Source: Coffea arabica (lineage: Eukaryota; Streptophyta; Magnoliopsida; Gentianales; Rubiaceae). From it: a stretch of 64,000 nucleotides of DNA. The DNA lies in contig NC_092312.1 in assembly GCF_036785885.1 (NCBI RefSeq), positions 15,208,001-15,272,000 of the forward strand, written 5' to 3'. Position numbers and translations under genes: made by a program. This document shows, piece by piece, positions 38,001 to 49,444 of the stretch (position 1 is its first letter; every line of letters begins with the position of its first letter). The notes beneath the pieces are model-generated. The model was not told the DNA's origin. It ran no database searches and worked only from the letters and a program-made list of their open reading frames with translations.

Positions 38001-38424
38001 AGCCACCAGAATCAATATTCAATCCAAGGCTCCTCTCAGCATCTCTATCCCTCTCCCTCTCCCTTTCCCTTTCTCGAACCCTAACCTCATGCTCTTTCTC
38101 TTTGCCTTTATCGGAATTATCCTTATCGGAGGCATGACTAGGGTTTTTGCCACGACGGCTGCGGGTACCAGAACCAGAGGACTCGTTAGTAGAGTCCATG
38201 GGTGTCGAGGAAGCGAGCGAGTCTTTTGACCTAGTTACTACACGTGAACGAGTGGAGATCGAAGAAGAATTAGCGGCAGCAGTGGCAGTTGTGGTGGCGG
38301 TGGGGGCAGCAGCTGCGGCGGAGAGACGAGCACGCTTGGTGGCACGGGTTGTGGGACCAGATGAAGAAGAAGAAGAAGGCGCTGATGAGGTGGCCTCCAC
38401 CCGCTTCCGGCTACGAGTTTCCAT
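29081..38424 (-). CDS. UPL3: UPL3-like HECT E3 ubiquitin ligase, HECT domain interrupted as assembled
   Basis: HECT E3 ligase; Arabidopsis UPL3 (KAKTUS) controls trichome endoreduplication and proteasome-linked immunity. Exons (complement): 37513-38424, 37218-37328, 36974-37090, 36685-36855, 36448-36609, 35562-35810, 35358-35479, 33824-35252, 32764-32859, 30804-32372, 30466-30690, 30279-30383, 29939-30019, a remnant ending at 29848, 29583-29711, 29371-29493, 29081-29146. About 1,900 residues, as in the family. The start is METRSRKR at 38424; an in-frame ATG at 38445 is less conserved. Armadillo-like repeats lie at about residues 150-520, basic/Ser-rich linkers in the middle, and HECT from about residue 1500 ([20 protein letters not shown]). 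The catalytic Cys is in [16 protein letters not shown] and the C-terminus is GSFDLS. Between ELWK (ends 29939) and KFDHGY (starts 29892) only a 46-bp CT-rich tract remains; it shifts frame and reading on meets TGA. Confidence 0.9.
29893..29938 (-). repeat. (CT)n microsatellite inside the UPL3 HECT coding region
   Basis: On the gene's strand this 46-bp tract is GTCCTCTCTCCCTTCC followed by CCTCCC and a (CT)n run, directly joined to AAATTTGATCATGG (KFDHG). In relatives about eight residues (ending ..HI) precede KFDHGY and are lacking here. The tract has a GT at its start but no AG acceptor, is shorter than a usual plant intron, and its length is not a multiple of three. It may be the polypyrimidine end of a collapsed intron. 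Confidence 0.8.
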
Positions 38425-39333
38425 ACAAAAGCCCAAACCCCTCAAAACCGCGAATCCGCTCGCCGATTAATCGGCGATCAAAGGCACCTCTGATCCCCAA
38501 ATTATTATCATCTCCCAATAAGAAACACTAAATCTTCCTAAATTCCAATTCAATTGAAACAAAAGCTTGAATCTTTAGCGATTCAGCTGCAAAGACCCCA
38601 AATTACAAACCCTAATTTCAAGCAAATTTCTTATGTATATCAATTAAATGTGAATAATGGACAATCCACACGCGACGACGGGTCGTATTAAAACCAGATA
38701 GGGAAGGGTGTTTTTGGTCGTAAAGAAAAGAATGAAATTGAACTAATAGAAGAAGTAATATAAAAGGGCAGATGGAATCATATGTAAAGTTAGGATCACA
38801 GATGGAGAGTAGAAATATAGACACGAGTAGCATACAAAACCCTAATTGTGATTTGTGTTTGTGATTTTCTCAATCTAAATAAGTACTAGATGCTTTGATT
38901 TTTGTGTTTTTCTTTTCTTTTTTTTTTTTTCTAAATTAGTAACTTGACCGTGCTAATATTGAGCGTCATCATAAGAACAGAGAGGCGGTGGTCGCTCGAT
39001 CGTCCAAAAATCTTTTACTGTATTGGTCCAAAAAAATTATACAAAGAGCACATCCAATGTGTGAGCAATTTAAAAATAATTATTAAAATTAATTTTTATA
39101 TAAATTCTTTATAAAAAATTACAATTTATTAGTAATTTTTCTTTAATATAGTTATAGTTAATTTGGTAGTTACAATATTCAAGAGTGTTACGGGAGATTA
39201 TATTAACAAATGTGATTAGGCGGTCAGAATAAAAATTAAATTCTTTTTAAAGACAAAATTGAAAGTTCAAAAAATTATACAAAATGTTATCTCAATTGTC
39301 ATTCCTCTTTCCCTTTATTATTGTACAAATATA
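38425..39333. other. 5' UTR and promoter region of UPL3
   Basis: Region upstream of the minus-strand UPL3 start. A 71-codon frame on the same strand (38618-38833) could be an upstream ORF if transcription starts beyond 38833, but nothing shows that it does. No other feature was recognised. Confidence 0.4.
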
Positions 39334-41001
39334 GGGCCTGTTTGGAACCTGAGTTTTCTGGGAGTTTGTCTAAAACTTTACTGTAATGCACTGTAGAAGT
39401 TTTTGAAAAAATTTTGTAGAAGTTTTTGTAAAGTGAAAAACTTTTTTTTTGTAGAAGTTTTTGAAATGTTACTGTAGACGTTTTTGGATTATTTTTAGAG
39501 GTATTTTTAAAACATATTTTTGAGTATTTTATAATTTATAATTTTTATATCTTTAAACATTTATGCATTTATAATACATTTATAAATATTTAGAAATAAA
39601 TATATTTATATATTTATATAAAAATATATAAATGTATTATATTATATATAATACGTAATATACATATATTTATAAATGTATACATGTATAATTAATATAA
39701 ATGTATAAATTATAATTTATAAATGTATATGATGATTATGTGTAAATGTATTAATATAATTAATATAAATATATAAATGTATTAATATTATGTATAAATG
39801 TATAATTAATATTGTTTATAATTAATAATTTTTATTGTTTAAATATTTATATGTATTTATGCATTTATAATACATTTATAAATATTTATAAATAAATATA
39901 TTTATATAGTTATATAAAAATATATAAATGTATTATATTATATATAATACATAATATACATATATTTATAAATGTATAATTAATATAAATGTATATACTA
40001 TAAATGAATATTATATAAATATATAAATTATAATTTATAAATATATATGATGATTATGTATAACTGTATTAATATAATTAATATAAATGTATAAATGTAT
40101 TAATATTATGTATAAATGTATAATTAATATTTTTTATAATTTATAATTTTTATTGTTTAAATATTTATATATATTTATGCATTTATAATATATTTATAAA
40201 TAAATATATTTATATAGTTATATAAAAATATATAAATGTATTATATTATATGTAATACATAATATAAATATACTTACAAATGTAATAATTGTATATTATT
40301 ATAAATGAATATTATATAAATATATAAATTAATATATTATAAATATATAATATTATGTATAAATGTATTAATATAATTAATATAAATGTATAAATGTATT
40401 AGTATTATGTATAAATGTATTATGTTATACATAATAACATAATACATAATATAATTGTATATAAATATACATAAATATATATACATAAATGTGTAATATA
40501 TATAATATGTATTATATTTATTAAATATATAATATATAATATTTATATAAATGTATAATTACATATTTATATTAATATTAATTTATATATCATATAATAT
40601 TTATATAAATATGTAAAAATATATTTTAAATAAAATAAAACATTTATAATATGTTTAAATAAATATATAATATTATAAATATATAATATATATAATAAAT
40701 TTTTTAGGGTGAGGGACTCAAAAATTAAAAAAAAATTTTGAGGTTACCGGCGGCGTCGGAATAGGTGATCGGCGCCGGGAGAGATGGTGGAGGCGGTGTC
40801 TGGTGTGGTGGGTTGGGTGAGGGAGGAAGAAAAGTTTTTGAGAAATTTTTTGTGTATAGATTTTTGAAGTGTTTAGGTAAAAAACTTTCCATCTTTTGTG
40901 TATATAACTTTGTGTATAGTTTTTGGGGTTCCTGTAGCAAAAGTTGTTAAAAAACTAGTAGCTAAAAAACTTGGTAAAAAACTAGGGTGCCAAACAGGCC
41001 C
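39334..41001. mobile_element. GGGCC-ended TIR element with AT-rich tandem interior
   Basis: Starts GGGCCTGTTTGGAACC and ends GGTGCCAAACAGGCCC, inverted ends. It is flanked by ATA on both sides (39331-39333 and 41002-41004), a possible 3-bp target duplication. The interior is an extremely AT-rich tandem array (about 39530-40700), then a GC-rich patch at about 40741-40830 (GGCGGCGTCGG, GATCGGCGCC). Ends and GC-rich patch match the element at 4537-7282, of which this is an uninterrupted relative. No transposase was found. Confidence 0.7.
39530..40700. repeat. AT-rich tandem array, period about 300 bp
   Basis: Three recognisable copies of a unit built from ATATAAATGTAT-type words. The landmark TTATGCATTTATAATA occurs at 39561, 39857 and 40175, giving spacings of 296 and 318 bp, each followed by TATATAAATGTATTATATTA. 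After 40300 the repeat decays. G+C is almost absent over more than 1 kb. Confidence 0.8.
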
Positions 41002-42471
41002 ATAGATGTATTTATAGTATGATTAATACCAAGTCCAAACCATCTCTTTTTTCTTAAATATTTTTCTTTTATTTTTCCATCCCTTTCCGTACTCATCCTA
41101 TACTTAACTATTAAGTATATAATTCAAATTTTGAACTTAAAATAAAAAAAATTATAGCAGCTCTCGCTTAACTATTAGGTTGACTCTAGTAGTTGCCAAA
41201 CAATCTCTTTTTAATTATGTAAACTTTTTTTGTTTATTTATTTATTTGCTTTTGTTTATGCTTTAATCATTTTTGAAGTTTGACGAATTTGATTTTTTTT
41301 TTTTTTTTAATACAATCGGTTGAGCTTTTCTGAGCAAGTTTAAGTCATCAATCAAGCCACTTGTACGCGATTTTCAACTCTAGATATGGCCGAACAACTA
41401 TTACTTGGAAATTACAGCGAACGCGAAGCATGGGGGACTGAAGTTGAATTGTTTTTGCATAGGACGTACATCCTTGATGGGTTAGCATGGCATCAAGCTT
41501 ACGTTCTCAAATTCAACTTTTCGAGTGCTCGATTTGCTTTTGGTCTCTGGCAATTGGCAAACCTGGCACCAACACGAGAAGTATCACTTGTTTGTTTGGG
41601 GTTTGCACTTTCGCGAATGTCTTTTGTTTTCCGCCTTTCACACGCTTTCCATACTGTATCTAGAGGCGGCAATTTTGAGATACATTTATCCATTCATATA
41701 ATTTATAATTAAATAAATTTAAATTATCCATTTATAGTATTGATTTTAAATGATTAACCAAAATAAACACATTAAATTAAATGGATTTATATGAATTATC
41801 TACAAAAATCATATATATCAATTTACTTAAAAACCAAATAAAAGAAACAAAAAAGAAATAACTAAAAGCGGATATTAGACTCAATCCTCTGCCTCTTCAC
41901 TTCCCGATGGTTCTGCTATCAAGCTCGCACAGTGACACCCTCCCGGGGCTCTATTTCCATTTTTCAATCAATTTTGCCTTCCTTTTTTTAAATTAAAACC
42001 TAGCTCTCTTTCGTCCCCAAAAATTCCCAATTTTAATTCATCAATCAAAATTGAGGCGTCTACATACTTTAAACCTGATTGTAAAACAAGTGAATGGCTT
42101 CTTATTTTTATGGATGAATTCCAAACTTTGTCTATTGGTGCTTGTGCACATACACATGGTAGCTTTTAGTTTTATAATCTCTGCAAGATTTGAGAATCCA
42201 TGTGGTCATTTGTGAAAAAAAATTTGATGAGTTGGTTTCTCATGAACAAACTCAGCCATTAGACTTTTCCTGTGAAAATGAATTTCATGAGCTGGTGCCT
42301 TTTGACTTAATATTAGTCAGAAAACATCATCCACCGACTATTCTTACATGATCCGTGGCCATCGTTAATGTAAAATAAAGGAACATGTGTCACTCTATTA
42401 CGTAGTGACAAAGTTTGTAAATTCTCAAAATATTGATGTAGACTTATTTTATGGAATGAAAAATGTAATAT
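41002..42471. other. Intergenic, no confident gene
   Basis: AT-rich DNA with a T-run near 41297-41308. One 108-codon frame (41386-41712, +) has more balanced composition than its surroundings but no recognised domain, intron or homologue; it is left as unassigned sequence. Confidence 0.4.
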
Positions 42472-42479
42472 CTGACGAG

Positions 42480-42895
42480 TAGGGGTGTTTCGCGAATCGA
42501 GCCGCTCGCGATCGGATCGCGAGCGGCTCAAATACGAGCTCGACTCGAGCTCGTCAATATCGAGTTCGAGTCGAGCTCGAGCTAATTAAGTCGATCTCGA
42601 GCTCGAGCTCAAAAACATTAAGCTCGTTGGCTCGCGAGCTCAATTATATATATATTTTTTATTTTTTATTTTAATAGTAAAATTACATATATATCCCTAA
42701 TATTTTATTATTTATTAAAAAAATTATTATTTTATTCATTTTTAAAAATAAATATTTATTATTTTATTTTTTAAAAATAAAATAATAATAATTATTTTTT
42801 AATTTTTTAAGCTCGAGTTCGAGCTTCACAAAATTAACTCGAGCTCGGCTCGATTAGCCAAAGCTCGGCTCGAGCTCGGCTCGTTTGCACCCCTA
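42480..42895. mobile_element. hAT-type MITE, GAGCTCGAGC-rich, copy 1
   Basis: A 416-bp element with inverted ends TAGGGGTG...CACCCCTA and a perfect 8-bp target duplication CTGACGAG (42472-42479 and 42896-42903), the hAT hallmark. The subterminal regions are dense in GAGCTCGAGCTCG words in inverted arrangement around an AT-rich core. The left subterminal region includes a 14-bp stem (42499-42512 with 42516-42529) and a 3-base loop. No coding capacity. Confidence 0.88.
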
Positions 42896-42903
42896 CTGAC
42901 GAG

Positions 42904-43398
42904 TAATAAATACACATATATATATATATATGTATGTATGCACATATATTTGATTGGTACATAAAGCTACCATTATAAGTCTGGGATTTTTTTAATATAA
43001 AAATCTAAGTATTTTGTCCTATTTCTTATCGAAATACACCTTAAATTTACAAGTACATAAAAAAGTATCTTCATATTACAAGAAATGGTAAAACAAAAAA
43101 AATAACCAAAATATTAAAATGGATTATAAATGAATAATTGGTTTTTATTTAATCCATTTAGATCTATTTATTAAATGGGTCTAAATAGATTGGATAAATT
43201 TCATCCACCATCCATTAAGTCAAAACCAATTATGAACAATTTATCCATATTGTCACTTCTACTGTATACGATTGATTGTGTCTTGCAAGAATTACTTAGA
43301 TAGACCTTGACTAATCAACTCTCCTAAAAAGATAAAAGCATAATTTACAAATTTAGGTGCAAGTTAAGGGTCCAAACATTCGCACTTGGTCTACCATA
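42904..43398. other. Spacer between two hAT elements
   Basis: AT-rich DNA with a (TA)n run near 42910-42932. From about 43351 it contains a unit of the 53-bp tandem repeat described below. No gene was seen. Confidence 0.4.
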
Positions 43399-43925
43399 AT
43401 GCCTACTAGGGTTGTAAACGAATCTAATCTCTTGCGAGCGGTTCAAATCTGAGAACCGAGTTCGAACTGATTAAATCGAATTCAAACTCGAACCCGAATT
43501 CAAATTCAAAAATATTAAACTCGTTATCTCACGAGTTGACTCGAACTTGATTTTTTTTTATTTTAATAGTAAAATTACATATATATTCATGATATTTTAT
43601 TACTTGTTAAGAAAAAATATTATTTTATTCATTTATAAAAATAAAATAAATTTTTAAATTTTTTTTAAACTCGAGCTCGAGCTTGATATTTTGATATTGT
43701 CGAACTCGAACTCGAGTTCGAATTTCATAAATTATGTTGATACTCGACTCGATTAAATCAAAACTCGTCTCGATTTGACTTGTTTGCACCCTTAATGCAT
43801 ACTATAATATCCAAAGGTTGCAAATTAAGGATTCAAACCATATACTTACACCTACCCTAATGTCCAAATGTTGCAAATTAAGGATTCAAATCTTATACTT
43901 GTGCCTGCCTAATGTCCAAAGGGGA
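43351..43925. repeat. Tandem repeat of about 53 bp, split by hAT copy 2
   Basis: Units share TTGCAAATTAAGGATTCAAA and CTACCCTAATGTCCAAA-like wording. The CCAAA landmark recurs at 43811, 43864 and 43916 (spacings 53 and 52). A further diverged unit (GCAAGTTAAGGGTCCAAA, CTACCATAATGCC) lies left of the hAT element, so the insertion landed inside the array. Confidence 0.65.
43407..43794. mobile_element. hAT-type MITE, diverged copy 2
   Basis: Same family as copy 1: ends TAGGGTTG...CACCCTTA, ACTCGAACTCG-type subterminal words and an AT-rich core containing TTTTAATAGTAAAATTACAT, shared with copy 1. Flanked by 8-bp ATGCCTAC (43399-43406) and ATGCATAC (43795-43802), one mismatch. It is more diverged than copy 1 and so probably the older insertion. 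Confidence 0.8.
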
Positions 43926-46240
43926 TGCAATATTGCACCCCTTAAAATTTTGTGGACACTTAAATGTCCAAATACTATTTGAGAGTTAGAAACCTCGTAT
44001 TGCATCAACATGCCCGATCTTATTAGTACTCTTTAATATCAATCTCAATCTTATGTAAAAAGGAGGAGAAGTTTGGTTTAAACTTTTTTTGCCCTTTTTG
44101 TATTTTTTTTTCTTTTACCTTCCCACTGAAAATCTAAATTTTATCACCACCATCTTCATCATGGGAAAAAAAAGAAAATAAAATATACACTCACATTTAT
44201 TGGTCTTAGAAAACTCCAACAATTGCCAATAACTTATTTTTCATAAAAGAGAAAAACTTACACAAAAAATAAAATAAAACTTTTAATAAGTTCTAATTAT
44301 CTTTTTACAAATTTTCCTTTTAATTTGTACACATGACTTGAATATTTTGATCACTCCATGTGTAGGCGCACCTAAAAACTTGCCTTTTATGGGTTACTAT
44401 GGGCCGGTGGAAGGCCTATGAATCCATGATTATATTTGCATTGGGCTTCCATATTCTCAAATCTCACAAGTTTTCTCTCCACGATCAATCGAATTCACCA
44501 TCCTTCCAAGCTAGCACAGCATTTTCATGTAAACCGATTTAATGGGAAACTCCTAATGCATCTTTAGATTATTAAAAAAAAAAATGCAAAGCATTTAACA
44601 AATGCCCAAGTTAAAAGATGGTTGAAAATGTGGCATTCAACTTACGACATTCTTGAGCAATACTAGGAGTGAATGCACGGGTATTTGGTACCTGTGGTTA
44701 GAGATGATTTTTCATTAGATAAATAATAGTACATTCTGGAAAAAATAGTTATCAAATATGACAAAATCAATAATAGTACATTCTAATTGTAGCACACTTT
44801 TGTACACTGCATTTTATCAATACTTCTATAATTTTATCATTTTCAAAAGTCCCCCACAGATGTCAATTAAAAATCATCTAAGAGTAGGCATTAGGCATAA
44901 GTTGTTTCAAACAAAGAAATATCCTCCAATGATTAGGTATAGTAATATGTTAATTGCGCAATGTGTTAATATATTTTTGTATTAATTGCACAACAAAAAT
45001 CACATTTCAATTAAATGTGTCTATAACACTATTTCAGTAATTGTACCAACACATAAACTTATATGAGTTGTACTCGATACAAAAATGGTTACAAATAATT
45101 CAATATTTCATAAATACTCAGATGTCTCCATAAATTAAAACTTTAAATGTATCAAAATAAGGGTATTTTGGTAAATATATCTAAACACATGTTGCTCTCA
45201 ATTGTACCAAAATCTTTAAAAAGCTACATAACATTTTACATTTTCAAAAAGTACTTATCTATATGGTTGAAATTCAAATTTCTTTTAATCACAACTCATT
45301 CTTATATAGTATAAGAATACGAGTTGGTGACATGTCACGTTTTAGGTTGCTTAAATTTACTTTTTATGTAATTTGTTGTTATCATCGCATAACACATTCA
45401 AGAGTAAAAAGAAAAATATTATGAAACAGTTAAAGATGTGGATGTCTATTTGTATTTTCGAAAAGATTGATTCATGAATTTTTCACATGATTCATTGGTA
45501 CATTGATGAATCCTTTTGTTGTTTGAGTTCATTAATGGAGCTATTTTGTTCATGAATGAGAGTTTAATAGGGTTCATGTATTTTTAATTTTGTATTTACC
45601 TATATATATAGGTATACTAACATCTCTTAGAATAATTTTTAATCAATTGAAATAATAAGAAATTAGTTATTAATTCTTTCTACTTCTTACTCTATTATTC
45701 CAATCCCTATTTTAGGAGTTTATTTTATTAATTTTACAATAAAAAACAAATTTTTAGATGTATTTTTATGTTATTGATTAACTACCCATGCCACTTATGC
45801 TCTCACACCCATTAAAGTGCGGTTCAATCTGTTTCTTCCTTGGTCAGTGAGCCTGAGACCTTTTGAAAACAATAGGCTTAACTTCATCATCATGTTTAAG
45901 GGTACACCGCATATGTGTGCAATTAATAAAAAGATATTAAATTGATTAGAATTATTGTTATTAGAAAGTAGCAGTTTAAAAGAGTTCAATTGTGTCAAAA
46001 ATGTGTTTTAGTATTAAAATGATAGTTTGTTTGAAGAAGTGGCGCTTAATTTCAACAATGGTAAGGACGTGAAGTAATTTTATGAAACTAGGTAGTTAAA
46101 ATAATATAGTTGTATAAGGAAATAAAGGTATATTTTGATAAAATATTAAGTGACATATTTTGTTTACATCAGTCCCTCCCTTCAATTTTATATATAGTAA
46201 GATAAGATAAGATATTTGGTAATGCATTAAATGATACATT
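43926..46240. other. Intergenic, no gene seen
   Basis: AT-rich DNA with short open frames only and no recognisable domain. No TIR or LTR pair was identified by eye. Confidence 0.45.
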
Positions 46241-46880
46241 GTCATAGTTATTAAATTCGGAACTCTACTCGGAGAAGTGACCTGGTCATCCAATCACCGG
46301 TTCAACCGCGGGTTGAGTGATTCAATCATGGGTTACACAATAGTTATATTATACAATACAATAATATATTTTAAATTATAATATACTTCATTAGTCCTAT
46401 TAAAAGTGTCATACTTTCTATTTTGGGATGTCCCAAAATATTTGTCATATTGGAAAAATTAAAGCACCTTGTAGTCTATTTTTCCAATATAATCATTCTT
46501 TCTAATCATATGCATGTTACCATTCAAATTTAAATTTTAAATTTGTGATGGTAAATTTGAAAAGAGAATTACAAATATCACAATCAAACCACTATTTTTA
46601 AAAAGTTGGATAACCAAAATATGACTAAATAATTGAGATGGAGGGAGTATATAATAATATCATAATATTATAATCCCTTCATTCAATAATATATGATAAT
46701 ATATATATAATATATATAATAATATATTTTAAATTTCAATCGACGATTTTTTTGGATACACCAATTCAATTGTCGAGTCATTGGCTAGTCAACAAGTTTC
46801 TCTCTTGACCAATCTAGGTAGCAACACATCCTTGTTTTATGGTCGGTTTACCAGCTTGACTGGTTCAATCACTTGGCAGG
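46240..46880. repeat. Diverged GGTTCAA/ACCGGT repeat carrying a Stowaway insertion
   Basis: The left side contains CACCGGTTCAACCGCGGGTT and the right side GGTCGGTTTACC and GACTGGTTCAATCAC. AATATATTTTAAAT occurs on both sides of the internal Stowaway element. It is probably the same family as 18040-18740. Exact ends are not resolved. Confidence 0.4.
46386..46647. mobile_element. Stowaway-like MITE (Tc1/mariner)
   Basis: 262 bp flanked by TA on both sides (46384-46385 and 46648-46649). The right end read inwards is CTCCCTCCATCTCAATTATT; the left end is diverged but followed by TTAAAAGTGTCATAC and TTTTGGGATGTCCCAAAATA, the usual subterminal words of plant Stowaway elements. No coding capacity. 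Confidence 0.75.
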
Positions 46881-47622
46881 TTAGGTTTTATAATATGCAT
46901 TATATCAATCCCAATGGATGGCAATGGGGTGGGTTTCAGGCAGAGGATGGACTCTATTTTCAAGTAACTCCCCCAATTCCCACCCCTGTTCCTCCCATCC
47001 TCACTTTGCCCTGTCCCACTATCTTTGCAGGTGCTTGCGGGTGGTAATTCCTTTTTTTTTTTTTGGTTGAGTCATCTCAAAAGTATAAAGCACTCAATAG
47101 TAAATCAAAGTAATAGTAGGCAACCATACCATATGCAGATGCATTCAAAGTTCAAACACAAAAGATAGGCAAGATTCAAAGACATGCAATTTGAGTCAAC
47201 GTTTAAAAAGGAAACAAAAGAAGGTAAAGAAAACTTATGCAATGTAATCACTTTGCCTCCTCTCATTTTCTTTGATCGACGTGTAGTTGAGCGATCAAGT
47301 CTTGTCTTCATACCGTCTTGAGACCAAGTAAGAAATATGGATGAGAGAACTGTAGTTGAATCGTTTAGATGTGAGAGAGAGGAGTGATAGTAGGGGTTGA
47401 GAGATTGACTAAAAGAACAAGCGGAAAGCGAGAGAGCAAGATGGAGGAGTTGGATCCTAAAAAGATTGAAAGTAAAGGCAAGATGGTGAAGTGTGATTGC
47501 CCTTGTAAGGTTAATGGATTGGGAGGGGGGCGGGGAAATATAGGAAGAGCCAAAGAAGAGGAAGGTTTAAAAGAAAGGAAAAGTAGAAACTAGGTTTCCT
47601 CATATAAAATTGCAATTACACA
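46881..47622. other. Intergenic with a GC-rich patch
   Basis: 46915-47045 is strand-asymmetric, GGGG-rich then CCCC-rich, beginning GGATGGCAATGGGG. A partly matching patch ending TTGCCATTC lies near 47890 in inverted orientation, so remnants of one more TIR element are possible. The 88-codon frame here (46781-47047) is not convincing as a gene. Confidence 0.3.
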
Positions 47623-47746
47623 TAGCTCATTAAGAATTGTATTCCAATTAAAAATAATTTATAATTATTAAATTATGTATATAATAGCTCATTAAGAATT
47701 GTATTCCAATTAAACATAATTTATAATTATTAAATTATCTATATAA
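47623..47746. repeat. 62-bp tandem duplication
   Basis: Two near-identical copies of a unit starting TAGCTCATTAAGAATTGTAT, at 47623 and 47685, differing at only a few bases, so the duplication is recent. No gene is affected. Confidence 0.9.
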
Positions 47747-49444
47747 TTCTATTTATATCAAGTAAGTTTTGTGGGGATAGGACGGGAGTAGCCTTTTCTG
47801 CCCCATTTATAACAGGGAAATAAAATCTCCCATATCCTACTACACCCCTTGTCCTAAAACGACCTTTACGGGATCCGCTCTTATTGCCATTCTTACACGA
47901 TCGATTTCTCTTGGGCCCAATTGGCAAAGTTAAGGGCCAGCTTAGGATTAAAAAGCACTCTCAAGCCCATTTGCAACGCTCATGGAAACTTGTTGCTCTT
48001 TAAAATCACTTATAGGTTTGTCAATACAACCAATTAAATAAAAAAATAATTATCTGGGTCTTTTGATAGGTAACAGACAAAAGATAAAATAAATATTGGA
48101 TAGCAAGCAGCGTATTGCTTAATTATCACAAAGATATAATAAAAAATAATTTGGCTATTTCAGCTAGAACCCTTTTTTGGTAAGTGAGAAGTTTCGAGAT
48201 TTCTTACTTGCGTTCGCTTTCCCGGTATCATCCAACCCATCATTTGTCTCGTTTCAGCTAGAACCTCATAAATCTATGCTTTCTCAATGAAATATTCCCT
48301 GAGTTTAAAAAAAAATCACAAAGATAATTCATTGCGCCTATATTATAAACTTAGTGTATTGATCAAAAATACCGTTCTCCTTATGTGAAAAAAGTAGAAG
48401 AAAATGTGGAATCATAAGATGAGATACCATACAAGTTAAATCATGCTTTATGTGTGATTTTTTTTTGGGGAGTGTTTGAAAATTTATTACTATAATATTT
48501 TTAGTTAATTTTGTATACATTGATAGTATATATATCATCATAGTTAGATGCACGATATAATTATAAAATTAAAATTTTAAATTTAAATTCAGATCAATGA
48601 TTATGTATCTAACGGCAATAGTGTATACATAGTCAATAAGTGCATAAAAGATTAAACTTAATTTTTATTGATAAATGTATATGTCTACCAAAAAAATAAT
48701 TAAAAAATTGTTTAAAGTTTTTCAAAAATATCAGCAATCCAAAACGAAAATCAATTTTTTTGTGACTTTTAACATGATTTGGCAATCACTAACAATTACA
48801 AAATAACAAAGTGATCGATTCTTCAATGTACTATATGCCATGTTGTTAATCATCGGCTACAGCTTATTATTTATAGGAATCCATCTTGGGACGGGATTCT
48901 GATAATTGATGGTCCGAACAAGATTTGAGGATATCTTTCAATTGGTGATATATATATATATATATATAGTTTCATATATTGATTGCACCGAGAGCACTTG
49001 CGCCGAGGAGGAGTTTTGGAAAGACCGCCAGCTTTGAATCCACAGGCACGCAAGCACCAAACAATTCTCAGTGGGACACGTCGGTGGTTCCAATTTCCAA
49101 ACCCGGAACCAAAACGTGCTTACCTTATCAATCTTAACGCCAAACGCTTCTATTCTATTCTTTGCACCCCTGAGTCAGCAAAGGATAAACGAATCATCGC
49201 CTTCCTTTTAAATGACATTTACGGACACGCTTTTCTTAACGTCACTCGAGGACATAGAAGTCATTTTGGTTTATTAAACTCTTTCCGCTCTCTCTCTCTC
49301 TTGCAACTATGCTGGTGAGTGTGGGAGGACCCTCTTTGAACTTTCGGAGGAATTGATGCGACCTCGTTTTGAAATGGGAATTCGGTAGGAGACAAAGGAA
49401 GAAAATTCTTGTTGATTCGAGTTGGATTTAGCTTGAATGTTGAG
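47747..49444. other. Upstream region of the synaptotagmin gene
   Basis: AT-rich sequence with a (TA)n run near 48949-48968, then a region rising in GC from about 48985. A CT-rich stretch (about 49288-49302) and probable 5' UTR precede the ATG at 49445. The transcription start is not visible. No other gene was seen. Confidence 0.45.

Noticed and set aside
38425..38445. In-frame upstream ATG giving a 7-residue longer UPL3 N-terminus
   Set aside because: The family begins METRSRKR; the ATG at 38424 fits this, and the extension is not conserved.
41386..41712. 108-codon open frame on the plus strand
   Set aside because: No recognised domain, no conserved splice structure and repeat-rich surroundings. 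Composition alone is not enough to call a gene.
46781..47047. 88-codon Trp/Gly/Pro-containing frame
   Set aside because: It lies in a repeat-derived GC-rich patch that looks like transposon remnants.
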